Shown: piece after piece, positions 30,048-40,734 of the stretch
Layout: each line of letters starts with the position of its first letter
Numbering within the stretch: position 1 is the stretch's first letter
Assembly: GCF_030252185.1 (NCBI RefSeq)
Contig: NZ_CP126970.1
Span: 496,001-560,000 of the forward strand
Direction: 5' to 3'
DNA length: 64,000 nt
Source of the DNA: Corynebacterium suedekumii
GTDB lineage: Bacteria > Actinomycetota > Actinomycetes > Mycobacteriales > Mycobacteriaceae
The notes under the pieces: model-generated
What the model was told of the DNA's origin: nothing
The model's input: the letters and a program-made list of their open reading frames with translations, nothing else
The model's database searches: none
Translations under genes and position numbers: made by a program

Positions 30048-30854
30048 CTATCGGTGCGAATCCCAGCGCATGGTCCGCCCGGCGGCCCACACGGCGGCCA
30101 TGGCCCACAGGATGAGCACGAGGAACAGACGCCAGGTGCCATTGTCCGGATCACCGGCGGTGGTCGTGCCGATCCAACCGACCTGCATGAGATCGGAGGC
30201 CACCGCGAAGGGGGTGAGATCCAGGAGGCGGGCGACACCGTCCGGGAGCAGGTCACGGACGGCGGCCTGGGATCCCATCGCCAGCATGATCACCGGCAGC
30301 GAGGTGATCTGGGCGGCCTCGGCGTTCTGGGTGAACCCGCTGGTGATCAGCGCCAGAGCCGAGGAGATGACCAGGCCGAGGACGACGGAGGAGATCATCG
30401 GCAGCGGGGTGTTCGGCAACGGGGCGCCCGCGAGGGTGAGCACCGCGACGAACACCACCGAGAGAATGAGGGTGACCAGACTGCCGGGCAGGCAGATCGC
30501 CGTGAGGATCTCCCGGTCCCGGGCCTCACCCGTCCGCAAGCGCTTGAGCACCTTCTCGTCCCGGCGCGTCGTGGCCATGGAGAGCACGGAATAGAACTGC
30601 ACGAGAGTGAGCGCGAACAGCAGGAAGATCTCGGCGGCGCTGGCGGTGGCGAAGTCCTCGCTCCCGCTCCCGCGGAGCAGGAAGTAGGCGCCGACCGGGA
30701 ACACGACCGGCATGACGAAGGCCATGAACAGCAGCGTGCGGTTGCGGCGGAACTGCAGCCACTCGGCACGCCCCAGGGACGTGGTGCGCGACAGTGCGGT
30801 GGATCGGTTGGTACGGGTGGTGGGGGTGGTCGGTGTCTCGGTGATGGTGGACAT
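30048..30854 (-). CDS. ABC-2 type exporter permease
   Basis: 268 aa with six hydrophobic segments after a Thr-rich N-terminus (LLFMAFVMPVVFPVGAYFLL, IFLLFALTLVQFYSVLSM, LVTLILSVVFVAVLTLAG, VVLGLVISSALALITSGF, ...LFLVLILWAMAAVWAAG). Works with the ATPase 42 bases upstream. Drug or lipid-type export is typical of this family; the substrate is not deducible. Confidence 0.9.
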   Translation of the reverse strand: MSTITETPTTPTTRTNRSTALSRTTSLGRAEWLQFRRNRTLLFMAFVMPVVFPVGAYFLLRGSGSEDFATASAAEIFLLFALTLVQFYSVLSMATTRRDEKVLKRLRTGEARDREILTAICLPGSLVTLILSVVFVAVLTLAGAPLPNTPLPMISSVVLGLVISSALALITSGFTQNAEAAQITSLPVIMLAMGSQAAVRDLLPDGVARLLDLTPFAVASDLMQVGWIGTTTAGDPDNGTWRLFLVLILWAMAAVWAAGRTMRWDSHR

Positions 30855-30896
30855 GGGGGTCTCCTTCAGGTGTCGTTTCTCGGGCGGTGGCGAGTC

Positions 30897-31829
30897 TTAG
30901 ACGGTGGCGTGCTCGTGGCCCGCGATGGACAGGAACACCGACTCGAGGGTGGCGGGGCGGGCGGCGAACCCGGCAGGTGCGATGCGGTGGTGTGCGGCCC
31001 AGTCGAGGACGGCGAGCGTGTCCTCCGCCAGGTGATTCGTGGCGATGGTGTAGTCATGCCCGGCCCGGGTGATCTGGGTGCCGGGCAGCTCCGGCAGCGG
31101 CGGATGACCGGCGGGCAGGGTGACGGTGATCTCGGCGGCGACCTCGGCGACCAGCTCAGTCGGGGTGCCCGCCAGGCGGATCTCGCCCTCATGCATGATG
31201 GCGATCCGGTCGCAGAGGTGGTCCGCCTCCTCGAGGTAGTGCGTGGTCAGCACCATCGTGGTGCCGCGCTCCTTGAGGCCGGTGAGCAGGTCCCACACAT
31301 TGCGGCGCGACTCCGGGTCCAGGCCGGTGGTCGGCTCGTCGAGGATGATGATGCTCGGGTCCCCCACCAGGGCGCACGCCAGGTCGAGGCGGCGCTGCTC
31401 GCCGCCCGAGAGGGCACCGACCTTGACGTCGGCGCGGTGGGTGAGGTCGACGTCGGCAAGCACCTCATCGATGGGGCGCGGGGTGGAGCAGGTGCCCGCC
31501 CACATCCGCATCGTCTCGGCGACGGTGAGCTGGCTGGGCAGCCCGCCCGACTGGAGCATGATGCCCAGTTCCGGCCGCAGCTGCTGACGGTCCGCCACCG
31601 GGTCGAGGCCGAGGACGCGGATCTCACCGCCGTCCGGGGAGGACAGCCCCTCGATGAGTTCGAGGGTCGAGGTCTTGCCGGCGCCGTTGGTGCCCAGCAG
31701 GCCGAAGACCTCGCCGTGGTGGACGTCGAAGCCGATGCCGTTGACGGCGGTGAACGCCTGGTCCTTCTTCTCGGCACCGTAGGTGCGGGTGAGATCGGTG
31801 ACGGTGATGGCTGGTTGGCTGTTGTTCAT
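30897..31829 (-). CDS. ABC exporter ATP-binding protein
   Basis: 310 aa. Walker A GTNGAGKT near residue 46, ABC signature LSGGEQRRLDLA near 138, Walker B SIIILDEPTTGLDP and switch His in VLTTHYLEEAD. The C-terminal extension is typical of the DrrA/bacitracin-resistance type exporters. First gene of the ATPase-permease-kinase-regulator operon. Confidence 0.93.
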   Translation of the reverse strand: MNNSQPAITVTDLTRTYGAEKKDQAFTAVNGIGFDVHHGEVFGLLGTNGAGKTSTLELIEGLSSPDGGEIRVLGLDPVADRQQLRPELGIMLQSGGLPSQLTVAETMRMWAGTCSTPRPIDEVLADVDLTHRADVKVGALSGGEQRRLDLACALVGDPSIIILDEPTTGLDPESRRNVWDLLTGLKERGTTMVLTTHYLEEADHLCDRIAIMHEGEIRLAGTPTELVAEVAAEITVTLPAGHPPLPELPGTQITRAGHDYTIATNHLAEDTLAVLDWAAHHRIAPAGFAARPATLESVFLSIAGHEHATV

Positions 31830-31886
31830 GCCTCAAGTCTCACCGATGAGAGAAACCGCAGGTAGGGCCGTACGTCAGTAGTTGGG

Positions 31887-31900
31887 ATGACACTTGTCAT
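31887..31900 (-). promoter_or_regulatory. Inverted repeat upstream of the ABC/two-component operon
   Basis: ATGACA-CT-TGTCAT, a perfect 6-bp inverted repeat with two-base spacer, 58 bases before the ATPase start. Its form fits a dimeric NarL-type regulator, so the regulator encoded at the end of this operon is the first candidate to bind it. Confidence 0.6.
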
Positions 31901-32031
31901 ACGCGCGGGGCCGCTGCGGCGGATGCCGCGAGTCCCAGATTCACCACCTGAACCCGCCGACGCTGATCCGGCGGTTGTCCGGGCCAGATGCGCGAACTTG
32001 GCACCGGGTGGGCCGCGCTGACCGGCTGAAA

Positions 32032-32110
32032 GTGCACAGATCCGTTCATCTGGGCCCCGAAAGGCACATTCGCGGCGGTTTTCCAGGCCAGATGAACGGA
32101 TCTGTTGCAC
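32032..32110. repeat. Long-stem hairpin element
   Basis: A 22-bp stem with one bulged base: left arm 32032-32053 starts GTGCACAGATCC, right arm 32088-32110 ends GGATCTGTTGCAC. The 34-base loop ends in GGTTTTCCAGG. It lies just after the end of the GlgC-like gene (stop 32120) and before the ABC operon promoter. No T run. Confidence 0.85.
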
Positions 32111-32119
32111 CCGGAGCAG

Positions 32120-33298
32120 CTACGGCGTGAGCGCGTCACCCTGATCGGTGGAGTCCTCGTTGACCAGGACGGTGATGTTGCCCGGGCCGGGCTTGGTCTG
32201 CCCGATGCGTGTGGCGGGGATGTGGACGTCGTGGTCGGCGACGACCGATTCCAGGTGGGCGCCGGCGGGGACGGTGATGTCGCCGAGGAGGACGGAGCGG
32301 TTGACGGTTGCGCCGCGTTCAACGGTGACGCCGGGGCCGATGAGGCTGTGGGTGACCTCGCCGGCGACGCGGGCACCAGGGCAGATGAGGCTCTCGGTGA
32401 CGTCGGCGGTGGCGTCGATACGCGCAGGTGCGCAGGTGGTGATGTTGGTGAGCAGCGGCCAGTCGGGGCGGTCGAGGTCCACTCCCTCGCCGGTGATCAG
32501 TTCCATGTGGGCCTGGAAGTAGGCGTCGATGGTGCCGAGGTCGCGCCAGTAACCGTCCATCCGGTACTCGTGGACCCGCCCCTTGTCCACGAGGTGGGGG
32601 ACGATGGTCTCGCCGTAGTCACCGAGGTCGCTGCCGTCGTCGTCGGGGCCGTCGAGCAGTTCGTCGATGGCATCCGCCAGGGCGTCGACCTGGTAGATGA
32701 ACACCTCGGTGGCGACGATGTCGGTGGCGGGCTCATCGGGTTTGTAGGAGTAGTCGGTGATCACCCCGTCGGAGTCGGCGCGGACGACGCCGTAGCGGGA
32801 GGCGTCCTCGGCGATCTGCGTGGTGATGACGGTGAGGTCGCTGCCGCGGTCGCGGTGCTGGGCAAGGACGGGACGCAGGTCCAGCTGGTAGAGATGGTCG
32901 GCGCTGAGGACGATGACGGTGTCGGTGCCGTGCTCCCGCAGGGCGTCGAGCTGCTGGTAGAGGGCATGGCCGTTGCCCTGGGAGAAGCCGTCCTCCTCGT
33001 CGTCGTCACGCTGGGCGGGCGGCATGAGGCGCAGGCCGTGGCGGGTGCCGTCGAGGTCCCACGGGCGGCCGCCGGCGAGATGCCGGTTGAGCAGCCCGGG
33101 CCGGTACTGTTCGACGATCCACACGTTGCGCAGGCCCGAGTGGGCGAGGTTGGACAGCGCCACGTCGATGAGCCGGTAGCAGCCGGCGAGGGGGACGGCA
33201 GGCTTCGGGCGGGTGTCGGTCAGCGGTGACAGTCGGCTGCCCCGGCCTCCGGCGAGGATGAGGGCGACGACGTTGTCTGCGGATGTATTGCCGGTCAT
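32120..33298 (-). CDS. glgC: GlgC-like glucose-1-phosphate nucleotidyltransferase
   Basis: 392 aa. Nucleotidyltransferase domain: ALILAGGRGSRLSPLTDTRPKPAVPLAG near residues 12-39, VIVLSADHLYQLDLRPVL, and DGYWRDLGTIDAYFQAHMEL. A C-terminal left-handed beta-helix follows. This is the layout of ADP-glucose pyrophosphorylase, the first committed glycogen step in bacteria. There are no glycogen genes nearby and the sequence has an acidic DDDEEDGF insertion, so a related sugar nucleotide role is possible. It is read after the CmtR-ATPase unit with a 9-base gap on the same strand. Confidence 0.82.
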   Translation of the reverse strand: MTGNTSADNVVALILAGGRGSRLSPLTDTRPKPAVPLAGCYRLIDVALSNLAHSGLRNVWIVEQYRPGLLNRHLAGGRPWDLDGTRHGLRLMPPAQRDDDEEDGFSQGNGHALYQQLDALREHGTDTVIVLSADHLYQLDLRPVLAQHRDRGSDLTVITTQIAEDASRYGVVRADSDGVITDYSYKPDEPATDIVATEVFIYQVDALADAIDELLDGPDDDGSDLGDYGETIVPHLVDKGRVHEYRMDGYWRDLGTIDAYFQAHMELITGEGVDLDRPDWPLLTNITTCAPARIDATADVTESLICPGARVAGEVTHSLIGPGVTVERGATVNRSVLLGDITVPAGAHLESVVADHDVHIPATRIGQTKPGPGNITVLVNEDSTDQGDALTP

Positions 33299-33307
33299 GC
33301 ATTCATG

Positions 33308-35302
33308 CTACGGCGACAGGGTCCCGGCGTGCTGGCGTCCTTCGGTACTCGTGTCGATGGAGGTGCCGGCGATCGGTCCCAGCGGGGGCTGACCGCTGCG
33401 GGCCGCCCGGAGACCGTTGATGATGACGATGACCTCCGCCACCTCGTGGACCAGCACCACGGCGGCGAGACCGAGGACGCCGGTGATCGCCAGCGGTGGG
33501 AGGATGAGGATGATCAGCAGGGACAGGGCGATGTTCTGGTTGATGATGCGGTGTCCGCGCCGGGCGTGCCGGAGCGCCCGGGGAATGAGGCGCAGGTCAT
33601 CGCCGGTGAAGGCGACGTCGGCGGATTCGACGGCGGCGTCCGATCCGGTCACGCCCATGGCGATGCCGATGTCCGCGGCGGCGAGGGCGGGGGCGTCGTT
33701 GATGCCGTCGCCGATCATCGCGACGGGTCCCCGGGGTGCCAGTTCCTTGACGGCGTGGGCCTTGTCCTCGGGCCGTAGTTCGGCGCGCACGTCCGTGATC
33801 CCGGCGTCGGCGGCCAGAGCCCGGGCGGTGCGGGCGTTGTCGCCGGTGAGCATGGTGACGCCGATCCCCTCGGACGTGAGCGTATCGACGACCCCCGTGA
33901 CCTCCGCCCGCAGCTCATCCCGGACGCCGACGGCACCGACGGGGACGTCGTCACGGTGGATGATGACGACGGTCATCCCCTGCTTCTCCAGCTCCTCGAC
34001 CCGGGCGGCCAGCTCCCCGGCGGCCAACCAGCGGGGATGTCCGACCCGGACGGCTGCACCGTCGACGAGTCCGGTGACTCCCCGGCCGGCGGTCTCCTCG
34101 ATGGCGGTGGCCTCCGGAATGTCGTCCGCGGCGGCCGTGATGGCGGCGGCCAGCGGGTGAGTGCTGTGGTTCTCCAGGGCGGCAGCCCAGCGGAGCACGT
34201 CCTCCCGGGCGATCCCGTCGGCGGTGAGTACCGCGGTGACAGTGGGGCGGTTGCGGGTGAGCGTTCCGGTCTTGTCCACGGCCAGGTGCCGGATGGTGCC
34301 CAGGCGTTCGAAGGCGGCACCGGACTTGACCACCACGCCGAATCGGCTGGCTGCGCCGATGCCGGAGACGACGGTGACCGGCACGGAGATCGCCAGGGCA
34401 CAGGGTGAGGCGGCGACGAGGACGACGAGTGCCCGTTCGATCCACACACCCGGGTCGCCGAGCAGGGATCCGATCGCCGCGACGGCGACGGCGAGGATGA
34501 GCACCCCGGGGACCAGGGGCCGGGCGATCCGGTCCGCGATCCGGGCGCGCTCACCCTTCTCGTGCTGTGCCTGCTCGACGAGGGTGACCACGGTGGTCAG
34601 GGAGTTGTCGGTACCGGCTGCGGTGGCCTCGACCTCGAGGACACCGGTGGTGTTGATGGCTCCGGCCGGCACCTCGTCACCGGGGCCGACCTCGACGGGG
34701 ATGGATTCGCCGGTGATCGCGGAGACGTCGAGACTGCTGCGTCCCGTACGGACGACGCCGTCGGTGGCCAGTCGTTCGCCGGCGGCGAGCCGGAGCACAT
34801 CCCCGACGGCCAGCGATTCGGCCGGGACGGTCTGCGGCTGACCGGCCACCACAACGGTGGCGGCGCGGGGGATGAGTGCCAGGAGGGCGCGCAGTCCCGA
34901 CCGGGCCTTGTCCATGGCGCGGCCTTCGAGCGCCTCGGCGATGGAGTAGAGGAACGCCAGGACCGCCGCCTCCTCGACGAAATCGAGGAGGACGGCGCCG
35001 ACGGCGCTGACGGTCATGAGCAGGCCGATGCCCAGCCGCCCGGAGGTGACCAGGCCGCGTACGGCGCCGGGAACGAACTGGGAGGCGCCGAGCAGCAGCG
35101 CCACCCAGAACAGGGCGGTGGCCGCCGCCCCGGCGGTGGTGAACCACTCGAGGAGGAATCCGGCCACCAGCGCCAGGCCGGAGGCGACGGGGATGAGGAC
35201 CGACCGGTCCCGCCACCAGGGGGTCAGTGGCTCGGTCTCGAGGGAGAACCCGGCTCCCGGGGCGGCGGGCTCGGGGGCGGAGCATCCGCACGCGGAGGTC
35301 AT
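33308..35302 (-). CDS. Heavy-metal P1B-type ATPase (Cd/Zn/Pb type)
   Basis: 664 aa metal efflux ATPase. It has a short Cys-containing N-terminus (MTSACGCSAPE) instead of a full metal-binding domain, and eight expected membrane helices. Other motifs are TGES actuator, CPx-type motif ASPCALAISVPV, phosphorylation site DKTGTLTRNRPT, HSTHPLA for the P1B His-Pro and GDGINDAPALA. The M. tuberculosis parallel is CtpG, encoded close to CmtR. The ATG at 35302 overlaps the CmtR stop (ATGA). Expression should be induced by Cd or Pb through CmtR. Confidence 0.92.
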   Translation of the reverse strand: MTSACGCSAPEPAAPGAGFSLETEPLTPWWRDRSVLIPVASGLALVAGFLLEWFTTAGAAATALFWVALLLGASQFVPGAVRGLVTSGRLGIGLLMTVSAVGAVLLDFVEEAAVLAFLYSIAEALEGRAMDKARSGLRALLALIPRAATVVVAGQPQTVPAESLAVGDVLRLAAGERLATDGVVRTGRSSLDVSAITGESIPVEVGPGDEVPAGAINTTGVLEVEATAAGTDNSLTTVVTLVEQAQHEKGERARIADRIARPLVPGVLILAVAVAAIGSLLGDPGVWIERALVVLVAASPCALAISVPVTVVSGIGAASRFGVVVKSGAAFERLGTIRHLAVDKTGTLTRNRPTVTAVLTADGIAREDVLRWAAALENHSTHPLAAAITAAADDIPEATAIEETAGRGVTGLVDGAAVRVGHPRWLAAGELAARVEELEKQGMTVVIIHRDDVPVGAVGVRDELRAEVTGVVDTLTSEGIGVTMLTGDNARTARALAADAGITDVRAELRPEDKAHAVKELAPRGPVAMIGDGINDAPALAAADIGIAMGVTGSDAAVESADVAFTGDDLRLIPRALRHARRGHRIINQNIALSLLIILILPPLAITGVLGLAAVVLVHEVAEVIVIINGLRAARSGQPPLGPIAGTSIDTSTEGRQHAGTLSP

Positions 35303-35661
35303 GCCGGTTCCCCCACGGTGGTGTCGTGGCAGCCGTCGGGGCAGACCGGGTCGAGGCAGGGGGCGTCCTCGTCGACGGCGAGGGTGGTCTCCAGCAGGGC
35401 GGTGAGGGCGCGGCCCAGGTGCGGGTCGGCGATCTCGTAGCGGGTGCGACGCCCCTCCGGTTCGGTGACCACGATGCCGCAGTCGCGCAGGCAGGCGAGG
35501 TGGTTGGACACGTTGGTGCGGGTGAGGTCGAGGGATCCGGCCAGTTCGGCGGGGTAACCGGGGCGGTCCAGCAGGCTGAGGAGGATGCGGGACCGGGTGG
35601 GGTCGGCCATGGCCCTGCCGAGCCGGTTCATGACGTCGAGACGCGAGGCAATGGTCAGCAT
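35299..35661 (-). CDS. cmtR: CmtR-type Cd(II)/Pb(II)-sensing ArsR repressor
   Basis: 120 aa winged-helix repressor that matches M. tuberculosis CmtR closely (GRAxADPTRxRIL, LTRxNVSNHLxCLRxCG). It keeps the three metal ligands in the same positions: Cys 57 and Cys 61 in the recognition helix and Cys 102. It adds extra cysteines at 107 and 111 (CLDPVCPDGCH), which could tune metal binding. First gene of a two-gene operon with the P-type ATPase. The ATG at 35661 lies inside a perfect operator and is probably also the transcript start. Confidence 0.95.
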   Translation of the reverse strand: MLTIASRLDVMNRLGRAMADPTRSRILLSLLDRPGYPAELAGSLDLTRTNVSNHLACLRDCGIVVTEPEGRRTRYEIADPHLGRALTALLETTLAVDEDAPCLDPVCPDGCHDTTVGEPA

Positions 35662-35672
35662 GCACTGACCAT
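35651..35672 (-). promoter_or_regulatory. CmtR operator over the start codon
   Basis: Perfect inverted repeat ATGGTCAG-CATGCA-CTGACCAT. It covers the cmtR start codon and touches the -10, so binding would block transcription start. Confidence 0.85.
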
Positions 35673-35697
35673 ACAGCGAGCACTGAACTGATGGCAA
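35668..35697 (-). promoter_or_regulatory. cmtR promoter, leaderless
   Basis: On the minus strand TTGCCA (35697-35692), an 18-base spacer and TATGGT (35673-35668). The expected transcription start about seven bases on coincides with the A of the ATG at 35661. Confidence 0.7.
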
Positions 35698-35715
35698 CAA
35701 CCTAGGCTGGCGGGC

Positions 35716-36330
35716 ATGGACCGCCACTTCTACGAACCCTCGGCCGGCACCGGACTGCCCCATTCGCCGTTCAACGCGATCATCGCGCCACGGCCGATCG
35801 GCTGGATCTCCACGCGCGGTACGGACGGGACGTTCAACCTCGCGCCCTACAGCTTCTTCAACGCGTTCTGCTACACCCCGCCGATCATCGGTTTCGCCAG
35901 CAACGGCCCCAAGGACACGGTGGTCAACATCGAGGAGACAGGCGAGTTCTGCTGGAACCTGGTCACGCGTGATCTGGCGGAGGCGATGAACGTGACGTCG
36001 GCGGGCGTCGATACGCATGTCGACGAGTTCGCGCTGGCCGGGCTCACGCCCGCCCCCTCCACGCTTATCGACGCCCCGCATGTCGCCGAAGCCCGCGTCT
36101 TCTTCGAGTGCCGCGCGACGCAGCTGCTGGAGTTGCGCGATGCGGCCGGCACGGGGACCGGCACCCGGATGGTGTTCGGCGAGGTTGTCGGGGTCCACAT
36201 CGACACGGAGCTGCTCGTCGACGGGATCTACCAGACCACCCTGGCCGATCCGCTCACCCGTGGCGGCGGGCCGGACACCTACTTCACCATCAGTGACGAG
36301 GGCCGATTCGCCATGACCCGACCTGGGTAG
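35716..36330 (+). CDS. Flavin reductase (DIM6/NTAB) family protein
   Basis: 204 aa FMN-binding split-barrel protein: FNAIIAPRPIGWISTRGTDG at 19-38, NLAPYSFFNAFCYTPPIIGFA, EFCWNLVTRDLAEAMNVTS. Family members are flavin reductases or flavoproteins of unknown role. Divergent from cmtR with 54 bases between and followed nine bases later by a DinB-like gene, probably one operon. Confidence 0.9.
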   Translation: MDRHFYEPSAGTGLPHSPFNAIIAPRPIGWISTRGTDGTFNLAPYSFFNAFCYTPPIIGFASNGPKDTVVNIEETGEFCWNLVTRDLAEAMNVTSAGVDTHVDEFALAGLTPAPSTLIDAPHVAEARVFFECRATQLLELRDAAGTGTGTRMVFGEVVGVHIDTELLVDGIYQTTLADPLTRGGGPDTYFTISDEGRFAMTRPG

Positions 36331-36339
36331 CCTGGGGCC

Positions 36340-36849
36340 ATGAACGCCAACGACACCATCACCGACCTCGCCGGCCGCGTCACCTGGTCCCTGGCCCAGC
36401 TGCGCGAGCTCTCCCCCGCCGAACTCAACGCCCACCCGCTCGGCCACCCCAACTCCCCCGGTTGGCTGCTGTGGCACACCGGCCGCGAACTGGACATGCA
36501 GCTCGCCCACCTGCGCGACAGTGATCAGGTGTGGACCACCCAGGGATTCCGGGACCGCTTCGATCTCGGTGAGATCGGCGACTCCCTCGGCTACGGCCAC
36601 ACCCCCGAGGAGGCCACGTCGATCCAGGTGGCCAACCAGGGCCTGGCCGCCGAGTACATCGAGGCGTGCGTCGAGGCCGTCCTGGACCACGCCCGGACGG
36701 TGCCCGAGGACGCCTGGGACGAGGTCATCGACGAGTACGACGGCGAGCCCGTGACCCGCCAGGTGCGGGTGACCTCCATTCTCATCGACGCCCTCGAGCA
36801 CCTCGCCCAGGCCATCTACGTGGCGGGCATGCCGGACCTGGATCAGTAG
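36340..36849 (+). CDS. DinB/DUF664-family protein
   Basis: 169 aa helical-bundle protein of the DinB/mycothiol-transferase-like superfamily. Candidate metal histidines lie in GWLLWHTGRELDMQLAHL (about His 47, with others near 57) and LIDALEHLAQAIYVAGM (about His 152). In actinobacteria several DinB proteins use mycothiol, but the substrate here is unknown. Likely cotranscribed with the flavin reductase-like gene. Confidence 0.85.
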   Translation: MNANDTITDLAGRVTWSLAQLRELSPAELNAHPLGHPNSPGWLLWHTGRELDMQLAHLRDSDQVWTTQGFRDRFDLGEIGDSLGYGHTPEEATSIQVANQGLAAEYIEACVEAVLDHARTVPEDAWDEVIDEYDGEPVTRQVRVTSILIDALEHLAQAIYVAGMPDLDQ

Positions 36850-36972
36850 AGGCAGGGCCGCAGGGCCGGGCACCTTTTTCGGGCGCCTGACCTGCGGACA
36901 TATGCATGAAAACAGATATGGGATTGGACATCGCGCGGCACGCGGTCTAGCGTGGTCACAACTTGATAACGG

Positions 36973-36993
36973 AACGGTTACCTAACGGTCACC
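36973..36993 (+). promoter_or_regulatory. Direct repeat upstream of the M23 peptidase, MtrA-like
   Basis: AACGGTTACC (36973-36982) and AACGGTCACC (36984-36993) repeat with an 11-bp period, about one helical turn, 56 bases before the ATG. In C. glutamicum the MtrA regulator controls cell-wall peptidase genes such as mepA, and MtrA recognises GTTAC/GTCAC-type direct repeats. Assignment to MtrA is inference. Confidence 0.5.
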
Positions 36994-37048
36994 GATTCTG
37001 TACACATCATCACCAGTGCACCACCCGTACCAGCCAGAAAGTTGCCTC

Positions 37049-37642
37049 ATGCGCTTGTCCACCTCGCGCCGGACCACCGGCCGTCACCGTAAGCCCAGCA
37101 CCCTCGCTACCGCACCGCGCCGGATCGCCGTCGCCGCCGTCACCGCCGGCCTGGCCACCACGGGTATCGCCGGAGGCGCCACTGCCTCCGCCCAGACCTT
37201 CCCGGGCCTGTCCTCGACCGCCACCGAGCTGGTCTCCCAGACCGTCCAGGGCCCGGCCACCACCGTCAGGCCCGCCGAAGGCACCTTCACCTCCGGGTAC
37301 GGCCCGCGCTGGGGCACCATGCACAGCGGCATCGACATCGCCAACACCATCGGCACCCCGATCCTCGCCGTCATGAACGGCACCGTCATCGACTCCGGAC
37401 CCGCCTCCGGCTACGGCCAGTGGATCCGCATCAAGCACGACGACGGCTCCGTCTCGGTCTACGGCCACATGGCCAGCCTCTACGTCTCCGTCGGCGAGCG
37501 CGTCGCCGCGGGCCAGACCATCGCCGGCATGGGCAACCTCGGCTTCTCCACCGGATCCCACCTGCACTTCGAGATCCACCCCGACGGCGCCACCCCGGTC
37601 GACCCCGTCCCGTGGTTCAACGCCCGCGGCATCTACTTCTAG
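37049..37642 (+). CDS. Secreted M23 (LytM) metallopeptidase
   Basis: 197 aa. The signal peptide reaches about residue 48 (RRIAVAAVTAGLATTGIAGGATASAQT). The LytM domain has GYGPRWGTMHSGIDIANTIGTP (zinc His and Asp) and GFSTGSHLHFEIHPDG (HLH zinc motif), so catalysis is expected. It would cut peptidoglycan cross-links or act in cell separation. The ATG at 37049 gives a compact signal peptide; AGAAAG lies 10 bases before. The 3' end shares its stop with the convergent gene (CTAG). Confidence 0.93.
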   Translation: MRLSTSRRTTGRHRKPSTLATAPRRIAVAAVTAGLATTGIAGGATASAQTFPGLSSTATELVSQTVQGPATTVRPAEGTFTSGYGPRWGTMHSGIDIANTIGTPILAVMNGTVIDSGPASGYGQWIRIKHDDGSVSVYGHMASLYVSVGERVAAGQTIAGMGNLGFSTGSHLHFEIHPDGATPVDPVPWFNARGIYF

Positions 37643-37896
37643 TGATTCCTCAGCGCCTCGATGAGCTCGCCCTTCTTCATGCCTGAGCGGCCCTCAATGT
37701 CGAGTTCGGCCGCCCGCTTACGCAGCTCATCGACGGTCCAGTCCTCGTAACTGCCCGCCTCACCGCCCTTCTCCCCCACCTTGCTGCGGGAGGTTTTCGC
37801 GGCGGCGTTGGCGATTCGGGCGGCCTTCTCCTGGCTCGCACCGTCGTCGCGCAGCGCCTCGTAAAGTTCCCGGTCCTTGATCGGATCCTTAGCCAT
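37639..37896 (-). CDS. Small Rho-N / SAP-like domain protein (DUF7218 type)
   Basis: 85 aa. The C-terminal half is a Rho N-terminal-like helix-turn-helix (WTVDELRKRAAELDIEGRSGMKKGELIEALRNH). The N-terminal half is charged (DRELYEALRDDGASQEKAARIANAAAK). Such proteins are common in actinobacteria and may bind nucleic acid; role unknown. The ATG at 37896 is 15 bases from a long-stem hairpin that separates it from clpB. Confidence 0.85.
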   Translation of the reverse strand: MAKDPIKDRELYEALRDDGASQEKAARIANAAAKTSRSKVGEKGGEAGSYEDWTVDELRKRAAELDIEGRSGMKKGELIEALRNH

Positions 37897-37910
37897 GACC
37901 CCGAGGGTAC

Positions 37911-37966
37911 GCCGGGATTGTGCAGTTCCGCCGGGATCAATCACGGCGGAACTGCACAATCCCGGC
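37911..37966. repeat. Perfect 22-bp hairpin
   Basis: Arms 37911-37932 and 37945-37966 are perfect complements; the left arm starts GCCGGGATTGTGC. The loop is 12 bases. It lies between the clpB end and the Rho-N gene start. No T run on either side. It could end clpB transcription. Confidence 0.9.
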
Positions 37967-38041
37967 GACCCGGAAAACAGACCATCACACGACGACGCCC
38001 TCCGCGCCCCGGGTGAGGTACGGACGGCGTCGATAAGCGGA

Positions 38042-40600
<2,559 letters not shown>

Positions 40601-40657
40601 GTGGGCTGCGTTTCCTTTCTCTTTCATCGGTTATCTACTAGTAGTAACGCGTCAAGA

Positions 40658-40678
40658 GTTGAGTCTGTTCCACTCAAG
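40658..40678 (-). promoter_or_regulatory. HspR operator (HAIR) 1 of clpB
   Basis: GTTGAGT-N7-ACTCAAG, one base from the HAIR consensus CTTGAGT-N7-ACTCAAG bound by HspR. Confidence 0.9.
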
Positions 40679-40687
40679 GCAAACTTT

Positions 40688-40708
40688 TTTGAGTCGGGCA
40701 CGCTCAAG
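40688..40708 (-). promoter_or_regulatory. HspR operator (HAIR) 2 of clpB
   Basis: TTTGAGT-N7-GCTCAAG, two bases from consensus, nine bases beyond the first. It lies 27 bases before the divergent YjbR gene and may influence it too. Confidence 0.8.
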
Positions 40709-40734
40709 TTTAGAACGTGGGGCAGGATGGTGCC

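Noticed and set aside
31905-31975. GC-rich self-complementary stretches before the hairpin at 32032
   Set aside because: Short imperfect pairing expected by chance at this GC content.
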